Shown here one piece after another: positions 44,548 through 53,238 of a stretch of 64,000 bases of DNA. Location: NCBI RefSeq assembly GCF_027497255.1, contig NZ_CP114903.1, positions 3,844,001-3,908,000 on the forward strand, given 5' to 3'. The translations under genes were made by a program, and so were the position numbers. Every line of letters begins with the position of its first letter. Within the stretch, counting starts at the first letter, position 1. The DNA is from Micromonospora sp. WMMD882 (GTDB lineage: Bacteria > Actinomycetota > Actinomycetes > Mycobacteriales > Micromonosporaceae). The notes beneath the pieces are model-generated. The model did no database searches, had not been told where the DNA came from, and saw only the letters and a list, made by a program, of their open reading frames with translations.

Positions 44548-45564
44548 GTGACGGCACCCCTACGCCGCTGGGCGAGACCCGCCGTGGCTGTGCTCGCCGC
44601 GCTCGCCGTGGCCCTCGGCTCCGCCGCCGCGCCAGCCGGCGCCGCCCCCGCCAACCCGTCCGGGCACGACGGCGCGCAGCCGAAGATGCTCAACGACGTG
44701 ATCGAGGCGGCCAACCGCAGCTACGCGCAGGCGCAGGCGAAGCTGAACAAGTCAAAGGAACGGCAGCTCACCCTCGACCTGGAGCGGCGACGCGCCGAGA
44801 ACGAGCTGAACGCGCTCACCCCCCAGGTGGCCACGATCGCCGCCCAGTCCTACCGGACGGGCCGGATCGGCGCGGCGGCCCTGCTGCTCGACACCAACAG
44901 CCCCGACTCGTTCGTCAGGCGGGTCGGCGCGCTCGACGAGATGAACCGGATCAACGCCAAGCGGATCGCCGCCGTCGCCGCCGCCAAGGACCAGGCGGAC
45001 CGGGCCAAGAAGGCGCTCGACGCCGAGGTGGTCGAGCAGCAGAAACAGAACGACATCCTGCGCAAGCGCAAGACCGAGGCCGAGAAGGCGCTCGCCCTGG
45101 TCGGTGGCGTCGGCCTGACCGGCGGGTACGTCGACGCCACCTCACCGGTGGCGAAGATGGGCCCCGGGCGCGACTCCAACGGCAACTGGGCGCCGATGAG
45201 CTGCACCGAGGACGACCCGACCACCAGCGGCTGCATCACGCCCCGCACCCTCCACATGTACAAGGAGGTCAAGCGGGCCGGTTTCGACCGGTTCGTCGGC
45301 TGCTACCGGTCGGGCGGGCCGTACGAGCACCCGAAGGGGCGGGCCTGCGACTGGTCGTTGCAGAACAGCGGCTTCAGCTCCTGGGACACCCTCGACGAAC
45401 GCAAGTACGGCAACAACCTCGCCGCGTTCCTGGTCCGCAACGCCGACCGGCTCGGCATCTACTACGTCATCTGGAACCGGCAGATCTGGTTCCCGTCGAC
45501 CAAGTGGAGCTCGTACAGCGGCCCCTCGAACCACACCGACCACGTGCACGTGTCCCTGCTCTGA
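44548..45564 (+). CDS. Secreted LAS-type (M15-like) peptidase with coiled-coil domain
   Basis: This 338-aa exported protein starts at GTG 44548. It has a Sec signal peptide (RRWARPAVAVLAALAVALGSAAAPAGA), a long coiled coil (residues about 45-185; ANRSYAQAQAKLNKSKERQLTLDL) and a C-terminal domain (about 215-338). The latter contains EHPKGRACD (H261, D268) and DHVHVSLL (H332, H334). This HxxxxxxD...HxH arrangement is the zinc site of LAS enzymes that cut peptidoglycan. The upstream c-di-AMP riboswitch supports a role in wall remodelling. A terminator closes the unit. Confidence 0.85.
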   Translation: MTAPLRRWARPAVAVLAALAVALGSAAAPAGAAPANPSGHDGAQPKMLNDVIEAANRSYAQAQAKLNKSKERQLTLDLERRRAENELNALTPQVATIAAQSYRTGRIGAAALLLDTNSPDSFVRRVGALDEMNRINAKRIAAVAAAKDQADRAKKALDAEVVEQQKQNDILRKRKTEAEKALALVGGVGLTGGYVDATSPVAKMGPGRDSNGNWAPMSCTEDDPTTSGCITPRTLHMYKEVKRAGFDRFVGCYRSGGPYEHPKGRACDWSLQNSGFSSWDTLDERKYGNNLAAFLVRNADRLGIYYVIWNRQIWFPSTKWSSYSGPSNHTDHVHVSLL

Positions 45565-45575
45565 CGCGCTGACCT

Positions 45576-45618
45576 GCGGAAAAGCCCTCCTCCGGCGTAC
45601 CGGGGAGGGCTTTTCCGC
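45576..45618. terminator. Perfect hairpin terminator
   Basis: A 15-bp perfect stem (45576-45590 with 45604-45618, 13-nt loop) has AAAA/TTTT at its middle (GGAAAAGCCCTCC). It sits 11 bp past the peptidase stop and 12 bp before the convergent carbonic anhydrase gene and serves both. Confidence 0.85.
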
Positions 45619-45630
45619 GCGGGCGGACGG

Positions 45631-46314
45631 TCAGTGGGGGGTGGGGTCGGCCGGGGTGAGCGGGCCGGCGGCGAGGGCGTACCGGTCGTCGGCCGGCAGC
45701 GCGCGCACCACCCGGACCTCCCCGGCCGCCAACCGGTACGACATGCCGACCACCGCGCACTGCCCCAGCTCGACGGCGCGGGCCAGCGTCACCGACCGTT
45801 CCAGCAGCACCTCGACGGTGTGCGCGATGTGGATGTCGACGATGCCGTCGATGTCGTCCACGCCCTCCCGGGCGGCCCGGCGCAGGCTGGGCACCACCGC
45901 GCCGACGATCGACCCGAGGTGGCCGGGGGGCGCCGTGCCGGTGCCGTCGGCCTCGCGGGCGGCCTGCACCGCGCCGCAGGAGTCGTGCCCGAGCACCACC
46001 ACCAGCGGAGTGCCCAGGACGGTCACCGCGTACTCGACGCTGCCCAGCACCTCGGCGCCGACGGTGTGCCCCGCGGTGCGTACCACGAAGAGGTCACCGA
46101 GGCCGCGGTCGAAGATGATCTCGGCGGCCAGCCGGGAGTCGGAGCAACCGACGATCACCGCGAACGGGTGCTGCCCCTGCGCCACGGCGGCCCGGTGGTC
46201 GGCGTCCTGGTTGGGGTGCCGGTTCTCGCCGGCGACGAAACGGCGGTTGCCGGCCTGCAGCTCGGCCAGCGCCTCGGCCGGGTTCGTCGGAGGCGGCTCC
46301 TTGCGAACGGTCAT
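45631..46314 (-). CDS. Beta-class carbonic anhydrase
   Basis: This 227-aa cytoplasmic zinc enzyme interconverts CO2 and bicarbonate. Zinc ligands are Cys in VIVGCSDSR, and His and Cys in VLGHDSCGA. The Asp-Arg pair of SDSR is intact. TAGHTV and VEYAVTVLGTPLVVVLGH are family hallmarks. The start is ATG 46314. It is separated from upstream gene 46510 by about 195 bp that includes an AT-rich segment. Confidence 0.93.
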   Translation of the reverse strand: MTVRKEPPPTNPAEALAELQAGNRRFVAGENRHPNQDADHRAAVAQGQHPFAVIVGCSDSRLAAEIIFDRGLGDLFVVRTAGHTVGAEVLGSVEYAVTVLGTPLVVVLGHDSCGAVQAAREADGTGTAPPGHLGSIVGAVVPSLRRAAREGVDDIDGIVDIHIAHTVEVLLERSVTLARAVELGQCAVVGMSYRLAAGEVRVVRALPADDRYALAAGPLTPADPTPH

Positions 46315-46509
46315 CTTCCCACCCCTTCGCCGGGTCGGCCCGTACGCCCCGACCCCCGGGGACGGGCACGGCTCGCCACCACGTTCACACGGAGCGCAAA
46401 CTACGTCAAGATATACGTGATCTGCGTTTCAGGTGTTGACAGCTCACCGGTCCGACCGGAACTCCTCCCTGTCGAGGGGGCGGCCGGAACATGAGGGCCG
46501 GGTCATAAC

Positions 46510-46854
46510 ATGACCGTCATGGCGACGACACGCGGCGCGAGCGGGAGCCCCCGGAACTGGACGTTCCTCACCAACCACGCACACGTTCTGCTCGCCATCG
46601 CCCGCAACCCGACCGCTCGGCTCCGCGACGTCGCCGACGAGGTCGGGGTGACCGAACGCGCCGCCCAGGCGATCGTCGCCGACCTGGAGGCCGGCGGCTA
46701 CCTCCAGCGGACGCGGGTCGGCCGGCGCAACGAGTACACGGTGAACCCGGCCGGGCGGTTCCGGCATCCCGCCGAGGCGTACCAGCACGTGGGAGCCCTG
46801 CTGGCCCTGTTCGCCGAGCAGCCCGACACGGATCCGGCCCTGGACCCGACCTGA
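46510..46854 (+). CDS. Winged-helix (MarR/ArsR-like) transcriptional regulator
   Basis: This 114-aa DNA-binding protein is mostly one winged helix. It runs WTFLTNHAHVLLAIARNPTARLRDVADEVGVTERAAQAIVADLEAGGYLQRTRVGRRNEYTVNP, where ADEVGVTERAAQAIVADLE is the recognition helix-turn-helix. Starts at 46510 or 46519 are possible. It is divergent from carbonic anhydrase, with a TTGACA at 46436 and an AT-rich stretch (46400-46440) between. Effector and targets are unknown. The short Asp-rich tail follows. Confidence 0.85.
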   Translation: MTVMATTRGASGSPRNWTFLTNHAHVLLAIARNPTARLRDVADEVGVTERAAQAIVADLEAGGYLQRTRVGRRNEYTVNPAGRFRHPAEAYQHVGALLALFAEQPDTDPALDPT

Positions 46855-46926
46855 GCACCGCCCCGCCCCTGGACCGACCTGAGTAACGCCCCGCCCCTGG
46901 CCTGAGCACCGCCCCGGCCCTGGCCT
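46850..46926. repeat. Degenerate tandem repeat after regulator
   Basis: Three copies of a CTGAGCACCGCCCCGSCCCTGG-like unit occur in succession with small changes. No gene is evident to 47107. Confidence 0.5.
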
Positions 46927-47107
46927 GGTCACCCCTCGGGCCCGGGTCCACAGTGGTCGGGTCCGCGCCGGTGGCGCGGCGACCGCCGCCCGACGTCGAT
47001 GCCGATCCCGCCGATCGTCGACGCCGCCGGTCCGAAGGACACGGTGGCACCGGTCACACCAGTGCTGCGGGGAGGCGGCCACACCGCTCACGGGTTAGGT
47101 TGGAACG

Positions 47108-47521
47108 GTGCAGCCGTCAGCCTTCGTCCGTCCGTTGGGGCCGACGGTGCTGCGCGCGCTACGCGTCCTTTCCCGGCTGGCGATCGCCACACTGGTCTTC
47201 GCGCTGACCCTCGGCGGCGCGACGGCCGCCACAGCCGCTCCGGCCACTACAGCCGCCATTCCGGCTACTACCGGCGTGCCGTCCACTTCGGTCGCGCCCG
47301 GGGCACAGCCGACGCCGACCAGCGTGCCACGTCTGCCGCAGACCGCCGTCCGGCCGGTCGGCGCGCACCCCGGGTCCGCCGAGCAGCCGCCAGGTGTGCC
47401 CGCCGCCGGGTCGGCCGCTGTCGCCCGGTCGGTCGTCGTGCCCGCGCTGGCCCGGGTCGTGCCGCCGGCCGTCGCTCCCGGCCACGGTCCGCTGGGCCGG
47501 CGCGGTCCACCCCTCGGCTGA
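47108..47521 (+). CDS. Possible secreted Ala/Pro-rich protein
   Basis: A 137-aa frame starts at GTG 47108. Residues 20-45 form a plausible signal peptide (LSRLAIATLVFALTLGGATAATAAPATT). The mature part is Pro/Thr/Ala/Val-rich with no domain. Base composition is extreme and the end is made of GC repeats, so it may be a low-complexity secreted peptide or a chance frame. I favour real with low confidence. Confidence 0.4.
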   Translation: MQPSAFVRPLGPTVLRALRVLSRLAIATLVFALTLGGATAATAAPATTAAIPATTGVPSTSVAPGAQPTPTSVPRLPQTAVRPVGAHPGSAEQPPGVPAAGSAAVARSVVVPALARVVPPAVAPGHGPLGRRGPPLG

Positions 47522-48062
47522 TCCGCAGGCGTCCGCCCCACGACTGACCGTCGGCTGACCGACCTTCTGGCCGCTGACCGGCTCTCTGGCCGACTACCTG
47601 GCCGCTGGTCGGCTTTCTGTCCGCTGACCGACTGCCTGGCCGCTGGTCGGCCGATCGACGGTCGCGCCACCCGGGCCGTCGGCCGTCGCGCTGACCCTGG
47701 TCGTTCGGCCACTGCGCCGCCCGGCTGCCGGATCACCGCGCTGACCCTGGTCGTTCGGCCACTACGTCGCCCGGCCGCCGGATCACCGCGTGGGTCGGTC
47801 GTTCGACCGTCGCCTCGACTGTCCGACCGGCTGCCGCGCCCCGGCGCTCCGGTCCCCGGCGCTCCAGGCCTCGGTCGACAGGCGGTCCCCGGTCGACAGC
47901 CGGTCGACCGGTTGTCGGTCCGCGGACGAGTTTCGTCGCTCGCCCGTGCCGGCGGTTCGTGGCGCGGCCGACCGACACCGGTCGCCGAGCAGGTCAGGCT
48001 CCGACCCCGCGCGGCAACCAGTTAAGCCCCGTCCCGTCCATCCTCGTCACGAGGTGCTGGTG
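47522..48062. other. Intergenic region with degenerate repeats
   Basis: This 541-bp stretch holds many TGGCCGCTGGTCGGC/TGACCGACTG variants (47560-47650), a 50-bp direct repeat (47688-47787) and CGGTCGACAG runs (47870-47915). No supported gene is present. Confidence 0.5.
47688..47787. repeat. 50-bp direct repeat, two copies
   Basis: Copy 1 (47688-47737) and copy 2 (47738-47787) differ at three positions. Each begins GCGCTGACCCTGGTCGTTCG. They abut without a spacer. Confidence 0.8.
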
Positions 48063-48860
48063 ATGATGCAGACCGTTCTCTCCTCCGTCCTGATCGACGT
48101 TCCCCGAGCCGCTGTCATCTGGCTGATCCTCCTCGGCCTGATCGTGGCCGCCGTCAGCATGCTGATCGTCCGACCGGACCGCTTCCGGGTCGGTGACCGG
48201 ATCCGGCAGGCGGTCCTGCCCGCCGAACCGGAGGTGGAGGCGACACAGGAGCAGCGGGATCTCGACCGCTACCTGACGGAGATCGGCGTCGCCGCCGACC
48301 GGGCCGCGACCACCGCGGAGCGCCGCCGGGCCGAGTGGCTCGCCGCCCAGGACGAGGTCGAGGCCGCCTGGCAGGCGTACCAGGCCGGCGAGGAGGATCT
48401 GCGCCGGCTGACCGCCGCTGCCGCCCTGCCACTGCCCCGTACGCCGCAGACCCCCGCCGAGTACGCCGACCGGGAACGTTGGCTGCACCGGGCCGCCTCA
48501 GCCGCGTACGAGCGTGACGAGCTGTCCCGCACGCAGCTCGACGACGTGCTCGCGCAGCGCGCCGGCTGGGATCCGCGTCGCCACCCGGTCGAGCAGGAGA
48601 TGGTGCTGCGTCGGGCCGTCCGGGACCATCTGCTCGCCCGGCACCGCGCCGCCGCCGACCGGGAGCAGGCCGCGTGGCTGGCCGCCGAGTTGGCCGCCGC
48701 CTCGGCCAGGAGCCTGCGGGACGAGATGCGCGCCGCTGCCGAGCGGGTGCCCGAGCCGACCAGTCTGCTCCCGTTGACCGCCCCCACCCAGCCCGTCCCG
48801 GTTATCGAGCCGCGTCCGGTTCGTACCGAATTCGCGCGGGGGCGAGCCGCCGTCGCCTGA
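48063..48860 (+). CDS. Membrane-anchored coiled-coil protein of unknown function
   Basis: This 265-aa protein starts at ATG 48063 (second ATG at 48066). It has one N-terminal helix in the membrane (RAAVIWLILLGLIVAAVSMLIV) and a long charged helical body (EQRDLDRYLTEIGVAADRAATTAERRRAEWLAAQDEVEAAW). It ends in a short Pro-rich tail. The C-terminal domain should be cytoplasmic. No catalytic motif is present. It may be an envelope-scaffold protein. It is followed by a hairpin terminator. Confidence 0.7.
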   Translation: MMQTVLSSVLIDVPRAAVIWLILLGLIVAAVSMLIVRPDRFRVGDRIRQAVLPAEPEVEATQEQRDLDRYLTEIGVAADRAATTAERRRAEWLAAQDEVEAAWQAYQAGEEDLRRLTAAAALPLPRTPQTPAEYADRERWLHRAASAAYERDELSRTQLDDVLAQRAGWDPRRHPVEQEMVLRRAVRDHLLARHRAAADREQAAWLAAELAAASARSLRDEMRAAAERVPEPTSLLPLTAPTQPVPVIEPRPVRTEFARGRAAVA

Positions 48861-48894
48861 TAGCGCGCTCCGCCCCCGAAGAGAGATCCCTGAA

Positions 48895-48926
48895 AAGGCG
48901 GTGTCCCGCACAGCGGATACCGCCTT
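48895..48926. terminator. Hairpin terminator
   Basis: A 12-bp stem (48895-48906 with 48915-48926, one G-T pair) with an 8-nt loop is flanked by AA and TT. It lies 35 bp after the stop of the coiled-coil protein. Confidence 0.75.
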
Positions 48927-49183
48927 ATCCGGGATGACGAGTTGACCTTGAGGCGGGAGGGACCAGGGGGGCGGGAGGGACCAGGGGGCGGGAGGGACCA
49001 GGGGGGTGAGAGGGCGCGGCGGCGGGAGGCGCAGGGGCGGAATGGGCGCGGGGGGCGGCTCGTTGAACGGGCGGTAGGGCCTGAGCAGGGCCGACGGATT
49101 CCATGAACAGCCGAGCGCCCACGTGGTGCCGGCGTCACCTCCGGCCGGACACGGAGGGACGTCACCCCCGAAGGAGCTTCGAC
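48927..49183. other. G-rich intergenic tract with 17-bp repeats
   Basis: Three GCGGGAGGGACCAGGGG-type units lie around 48951-49005, followed by further G-runs to about 49060. Guanine tracts of four to six could form quadruplex structures. The RBS of the C39 peptidase (AAGGAG) ends the region. Confidence 0.55.
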
Positions 49184-49900
49184 ATGAACTGGATCCTGCG
49201 TGAGCGTGAGCGTGAGCGTGCGCTCGCCGTCGCCGGGCTGGTCGCCGCCGGGCTGGTGGCCCTGGTCGGCGCCGCGGCCGGGTCGGCCCTGGCCGGGCCG
49301 ACCGGGAACGGGCCGGTGGCCGGGCAGCGCCCCACCCTTTCGACCGACCGTGACGACAGCCGGGACCGCGGTGACCGGCGGGACGACCGGGACCAGCGCC
49401 GGGAGCGTACGGTGCCCGTCGCGTACCAGGCACAGCCCAACTTCTACTACTGCGGTCCGGCGGCCACCCGGATCGCCCTGTCCGCCGACGGCAAGCTGAT
49501 CAGCCAGGACGAGCTGGCCGCGAAGCTCGGCACCACGCAGGCCGGCACCGCCTCCGCCGAGGACATCACCCGGGTGCTCAACGAGCTGACCGGCGGCGGT
49601 TACCGGACCACGGAGATCCGGGGCCCGGCGGCCCGGCCCGAGCAGATCGAGCGGCTACGCGCCGACGTGGTCGACGCGCTGGACGCCGGAGACCCGGTGG
49701 TGGCCAACATCATGGGCAGCGCGGTGGACAGCGTCGGGCGGCAGCACTCGTACCCGGGTGGGCACTACCTGACCGTGGTCGCCTACCGCGACGGTGGCGA
49801 CACCGTGCGGATCGCGGACCCGGCCGACCCGGTCGGCGAGTACTGGATGAGCACCGACCGGCTGGCGCACTGGATCGCCGAACGTGGCTACAGCTCCTGA
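49184..49900 (+). CDS. Secreted/anchored C39-like cysteine peptidase
   Basis: This 238-aa protein starts at ATG 49184 behind AAGGAG. Residues 13-37 form a hydrophobic signal or anchor, followed by an Arg/Asp-rich linker (DSRDRGDRRDDRDQRRER). The papain-like C39 domain has C90 in YYCGPAATR, H194 in GGHYLTVVAY and D212 in RIADPADP. C39 peptidases remove leaders at double-Gly sites, but unlike peptide exporters this one has no ABC module. Substrate unknown. Confidence 0.85.
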   Translation: MNWILRERERERALAVAGLVAAGLVALVGAAAGSALAGPTGNGPVAGQRPTLSTDRDDSRDRGDRRDDRDQRRERTVPVAYQAQPNFYYCGPAATRIALSADGKLISQDELAAKLGTTQAGTASAEDITRVLNELTGGGYRTTEIRGPAARPEQIERLRADVVDALDAGDPVVANIMGSAVDSVGRQHSYPGGHYLTVVAYRDGGDTVRIADPADPVGEYWMSTDRLAHWIAERGYSS

Positions 49901-49949
49901 CCGGACGCCCCGGGCCGGTCGCCCCACCGGGCGGCCGGCCCGACCACCC

Positions 49950-51491
49950 TCACCCGCCCCGGGCCGAGCCCGGCGGCGAGTCGCTCTCCTCGGCCGGGTC
50001 ACGGTACGAGTCGTCCTCCCGGGTCGAGCCCGGGGACGAGTCGTCGTCCTGGTACGAGCCTTCGTCCGGGGATGAGACGTCGTCGTCCTGGGACGGGTCG
50101 ACGTCCGGGGACCGGTCGGCGTGCACCGCGCGTAGCACCTCCCGCCGTACCAGGCGGTTCGCCTCCGCCGGGCGCACCCCGGTGGCCCGGACCAGGTCGC
50201 TCGCGGCGGCCCGGATCTGGGTGAGTACCGCCTCGCCGAACGGTCGGAGCGGGTGCTGCCGCGCCCGACCGGCCGTCGACGCCGCCGCCAACGCGCCTTT
50301 CCGGGTCTCACCGTGCGGACGTTGGCGCCGGCTCTCCCGGCGGAGCTGTTCGACCGCGTCGGCCAGCTCCCCGACGGCCGCCGACAACTCGCGTGGTACG
50401 GGTTCGCCGTACTCCAGCAGGGTGGCGCTGCGTCGCGCCAGGTCGGTGCAGGTGTCGATCATCCGGTTCATGTGCTTGACGCCGACGGCGTACCGTTCGT
50501 ACTCCTGCCGGCGGTGCCAGCGCGCCGGCGAGATCCGCACCACCTCCTCGGCGCCGCTGAGCGCCTCCCGCAACCGCTCCCGGTCCGGCCCCATGGCGCG
50601 CAGTCGGTCCTGCACCGCGCGGGCCCGGTCCGGGTCACCTTTTGCCAGGGCGGACGCCAGGTTGCGGAGCTGGCCGACGAAGAGCTCGAAGACCGGCTCC
50701 GCCGCGCGGTTCAGGATCCAGTGCGGGTTGAGGGGCAGCAGCAGCGCCACCACGACCATCCCGACGAGGGAACCGACCGAGGCGTCCACGATCCGGGGCA
50801 GTTCGAGATCACGTTGGCTGGAGGAGAGGGTGGCGATCAGCACCGCCGTACCGCCGACGTGGCTGACCACCGTGCCCCCGCGGCCGGCGAAGACCAGCGC
50901 GATGAAGATGGCCGCGCCCACGATGAAGCCGGTCTGCCAGGTTCCCGCGCCCACCAGGTAGATCAGGATGTCACCGATGACGATGCCGAGCGCGACCCCG
51001 ATCAGCAGTTCGAGCGTGCGGCGGGTGCGCTGGCCGATCGCCGCCGCGATGGTGCCCACCGCCGCCGTGGGGGCGAAGACCGGGTTCGGGTTGCCGAGCA
51101 CGTTCGCCGACAGCCACCACGCCAGCGCCGCCGCCGCCCCGGCCTGGGTGGCGATCAGCGCGATGATCTGCAGTTGTCGGCGGCGCAACCGCGCCGCCCG
51201 GCTGCCCTGGTAGCGACTCCGCGCCAACTGGTGCCGGGCCCACCGGATGAAGGGCCGCCGGGAGCGCCCCTGGCCGGTGCGGGCATTCCGACCTCGGCCG
51301 GTGCGGTCGGTCCCCGAGCGGGGGTACGGGCGGGACGCGGTCACGGCGGCGCTTACCCGGCCAGGACCCGCCCAACCGTCACCGGCGGCCCCGGGCTTCC
51401 TTCTCAGCTCCACTTCCCGGAAGATCGGGCGGCCGTGGGGGGTCGGCGCGGCGGCCGGAGGTACCGGTTCGACATCCGTAACTTCCCGCAC
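49950..51491 (-). CDS. FUSC-family (aromatic acid exporter-like) membrane protein
   Basis: This 513-aa protein starts at GTG 51491. A long basic N-terminus (about 90 residues) precedes about six helices (QLQIIALIATQAGAAAALAWWLSANVLG; VGTIAAAIGQRTRRTLELLIGVALGIVIGDILIYLV). It has a cytosolic helical domain. Its tail is a run of Asp/Ser/Glu (SPDEGSYQDDDSSPGSTRED). The fold is that of ArAE/FUSC proteins that export aromatic acids. Both the basic head and acidic tail are unusual decorations. Confidence 0.85.
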   Translation of the reverse strand: MREVTDVEPVPPAAAPTPHGRPIFREVELRRKPGAAGDGWAGPGRVSAAVTASRPYPRSGTDRTGRGRNARTGQGRSRRPFIRWARHQLARSRYQGSRAARLRRRQLQIIALIATQAGAAAALAWWLSANVLGNPNPVFAPTAAVGTIAAAIGQRTRRTLELLIGVALGIVIGDILIYLVGAGTWQTGFIVGAAIFIALVFAGRGGTVVSHVGGTAVLIATLSSSQRDLELPRIVDASVGSLVGMVVVALLLPLNPHWILNRAAEPVFELFVGQLRNLASALAKGDPDRARAVQDRLRAMGPDRERLREALSGAEEVVRISPARWHRRQEYERYAVGVKHMNRMIDTCTDLARRSATLLEYGEPVPRELSAAVGELADAVEQLRRESRRQRPHGETRKGALAAASTAGRARQHPLRPFGEAVLTQIRAAASDLVRATGVRPAEANRLVRREVLRAVHADRSPDVDPSQDDDVSSPDEGSYQDDDSSPGSTREDDSYRDPAEESDSPPGSARGG

Positions 51492-51655
51492 CTCGCCCCG
51501 GGCACCGGTCTGGTGGACCGGCTGCGGGACGCGTTCAGCGGTCGCCCGACCACCGTGGCGGAGCTGCGGGAGAAGCAGCGCTGACGCTGTGCCGCCGTGT
51601 CGCCCCGGGGGACGGCACGGCGTCAGTTCGGCGGGGGCCAGAGTTCGGGCGGGGG

Positions 51656-51883
51656 TCAGAGTTCGGGGGCGATCCGCCGTTCGCTCACCGCGTCGGCGAC
51701 CCGGATGGCCTCCACCGGGCAGGACTCCGCCGCGTCGATCACGGCGTCGGCCGGTTCGATCAGCTCCTCCCGGGGACAGGACAGGCCGTCAACGAGGACG
51801 AAGTGCTCCGGTGCCGCGCCCGTGCAGATGCCGGATCCGATGCACCGGGTGGGGTCGACGGTCACCCGCCACGCCGAGTTCAC
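51656..51883 (-). CDS. Ferredoxin [3Fe-4S], P450 partner
   Basis: This 75-aa single-cluster ferredoxin has Cys14-x5-Cys20 and Cys55-Pro (CIGSGIC, ESCPVEAI), the spacing of [3Fe-4S] actinobacterial P450 ferredoxins. A fourth Cys at 36 is outside the motif. It is 16 nt downstream of the P450 stop on the same strand, so it likely feeds electrons to that enzyme. ATG 51883 has an AGGAGACC RBS. Confidence 0.93.
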   Translation of the reverse strand: MNSAWRVTVDPTRCIGSGICTGAAPEHFVLVDGLSCPREELIEPADAVIDAAESCPVEAIRVADAVSERRIAPEL

Positions 51884-51899
51884 AGGGGTCTCCTTTCGC

Positions 51900-53096
51900 T
51901 CACCAGCTCACCGGCAGGCTGGTCAGGCCGCGCACCAGCAGACCGGTCTTCCAGGTCAGTTCCGACTCGGGCACGGCGAGCCGCAGCTCCGGCGTCCGGT
52001 CGAGCAGGGCGCTCAGGACGACCTGGAGCTCCATCCGGGCGAGCTGCGCCCCGACACAGTGGTGGACGCCGTGCCCGAAGGCGAGATGCGGGTTGACCTG
52101 CCGGGCCAGATCGACCCGGTCCGGTTCGACGAAGACCCGCTCGTCGCGGTTGGCCGAGGGGATCGAGACGAGCACCGGCTCACCGGCCCGGACGAGCACC
52201 CCACCCAGCTCCACGTCCTCGGTGGCGTACCGGGGAAAACCCGCGGTCGTGCCGAGCGGGACGAAACGCAGCAGCTCCTCGACGGCGTTCGGCACGAGTT
52301 CCGGCTCGGCCCGTAGCCGCGCCCACTGCTCCGGCTCGGTGAGCAGCACGTACACCAGGTTCGGAATCTGGTTCACCGTGGTCTCGTGGCCGGCTGCCAG
52401 CAGCCCGGCGGCGAGCCCGACCAGCTCGTCCTCGCTGAGCCGTTCGGCGTCGGTGTCCCGGACCCGGACCATCGCGCCGATCAGGTCGTCGGTGGGGGCG
52501 CTACGCCGCTGGGCGACCAGTCCGGCCATGTACGCGCGCAGATTGTCCAGATACTCCCGGACCTGGTCGGGGCGCAGCGAGGTGGTCGAGACGATCGCCT
52601 CGGACCAGGCGTGGAAGTCGTCCTGGTCGGCTACCGGCACGCCCAGCAGGTCGCAGATGACCCGGATCGGCAGCGGGGTGGCCAGGTGGGCGACCAGGTC
52701 GGCGGGGGCGCCGGCGGCGAGCATGCCGTCGACCAGCTCGTCGGCGATCCGACGGGTGCCCGGTCGCAGCTCCTCGACCCGGCGCGCGGTGAACGCCCTG
52801 GCCACCACCCGGCGCAACCGGGTGTGCTCGGGCGGATCCATCCCGAGGATGCCGGTCTCCCGCTGGTCGGGCACGTTGCGGGGCTCGTCACGACCGGCCG
52901 CGGCGGCCCGGCTGAACCGCGGGTCCCCGAGCACCGTCCGCACGTCGGCGTGCCGGGTGGCCAGCCAGGCCGGCTCACCGTACGGCAGCCGGACGCGGAC
53001 CAGCGGCTCGTCGCGCCGCAGCTCGGCCAGCCGCGGATCGAGTTCGAGCCGGTCGGGGATGCTGAACGGATAGCGCTGCGCGCTCGTCTCGGTCAC
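51900..53096 (-). CDS. Cytochrome P450 (bacterial class I, CYP105/107-like)
   Basis: This 398-aa protein has its start set at GTG 53096 (AGGAC upstream), because VTETSAQRYPFSIP resembles known N-termini. A longer frame starts at 53171. The I-helix is AGHETTVNQ, ExxR in VEELLR, and the heme loop FGHGVHHCVGAQLAR with C347. It is a soluble monooxygenase with its ferredoxin next in the operon. No biosynthetic cluster is adjacent, so the substrate is unknown. Confidence 0.93.
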   Translation of the reverse strand: MTETSAQRYPFSIPDRLELDPRLAELRRDEPLVRVRLPYGEPAWLATRHADVRTVLGDPRFSRAAAAGRDEPRNVPDQRETGILGMDPPEHTRLRRVVARAFTARRVEELRPGTRRIADELVDGMLAAGAPADLVAHLATPLPIRVICDLLGVPVADQDDFHAWSEAIVSTTSLRPDQVREYLDNLRAYMAGLVAQRRSAPTDDLIGAMVRVRDTDAERLSEDELVGLAAGLLAAGHETTVNQIPNLVYVLLTEPEQWARLRAEPELVPNAVEELLRFVPLGTTAGFPRYATEDVELGGVLVRAGEPVLVSIPSANRDERVFVEPDRVDLARQVNPHLAFGHGVHHCVGAQLARMELQVVLSALLDRTPELRLAVPESELTWKTGLLVRGLTSLPVSW

Positions 53097-53238
53097 CGGA
53101 CCGTCCTCTCGTCGGCTCCCACAGCCGGTGCGGTCGCCACGTCCGCCGCCCACGACTCGACGTCGAGTCATGCCCTGATTGCGGATAGTAGCGAGAGAGG
53201 TCGATCCTGACCAGAGCCCCCGGTGACCGAACCTGAAG

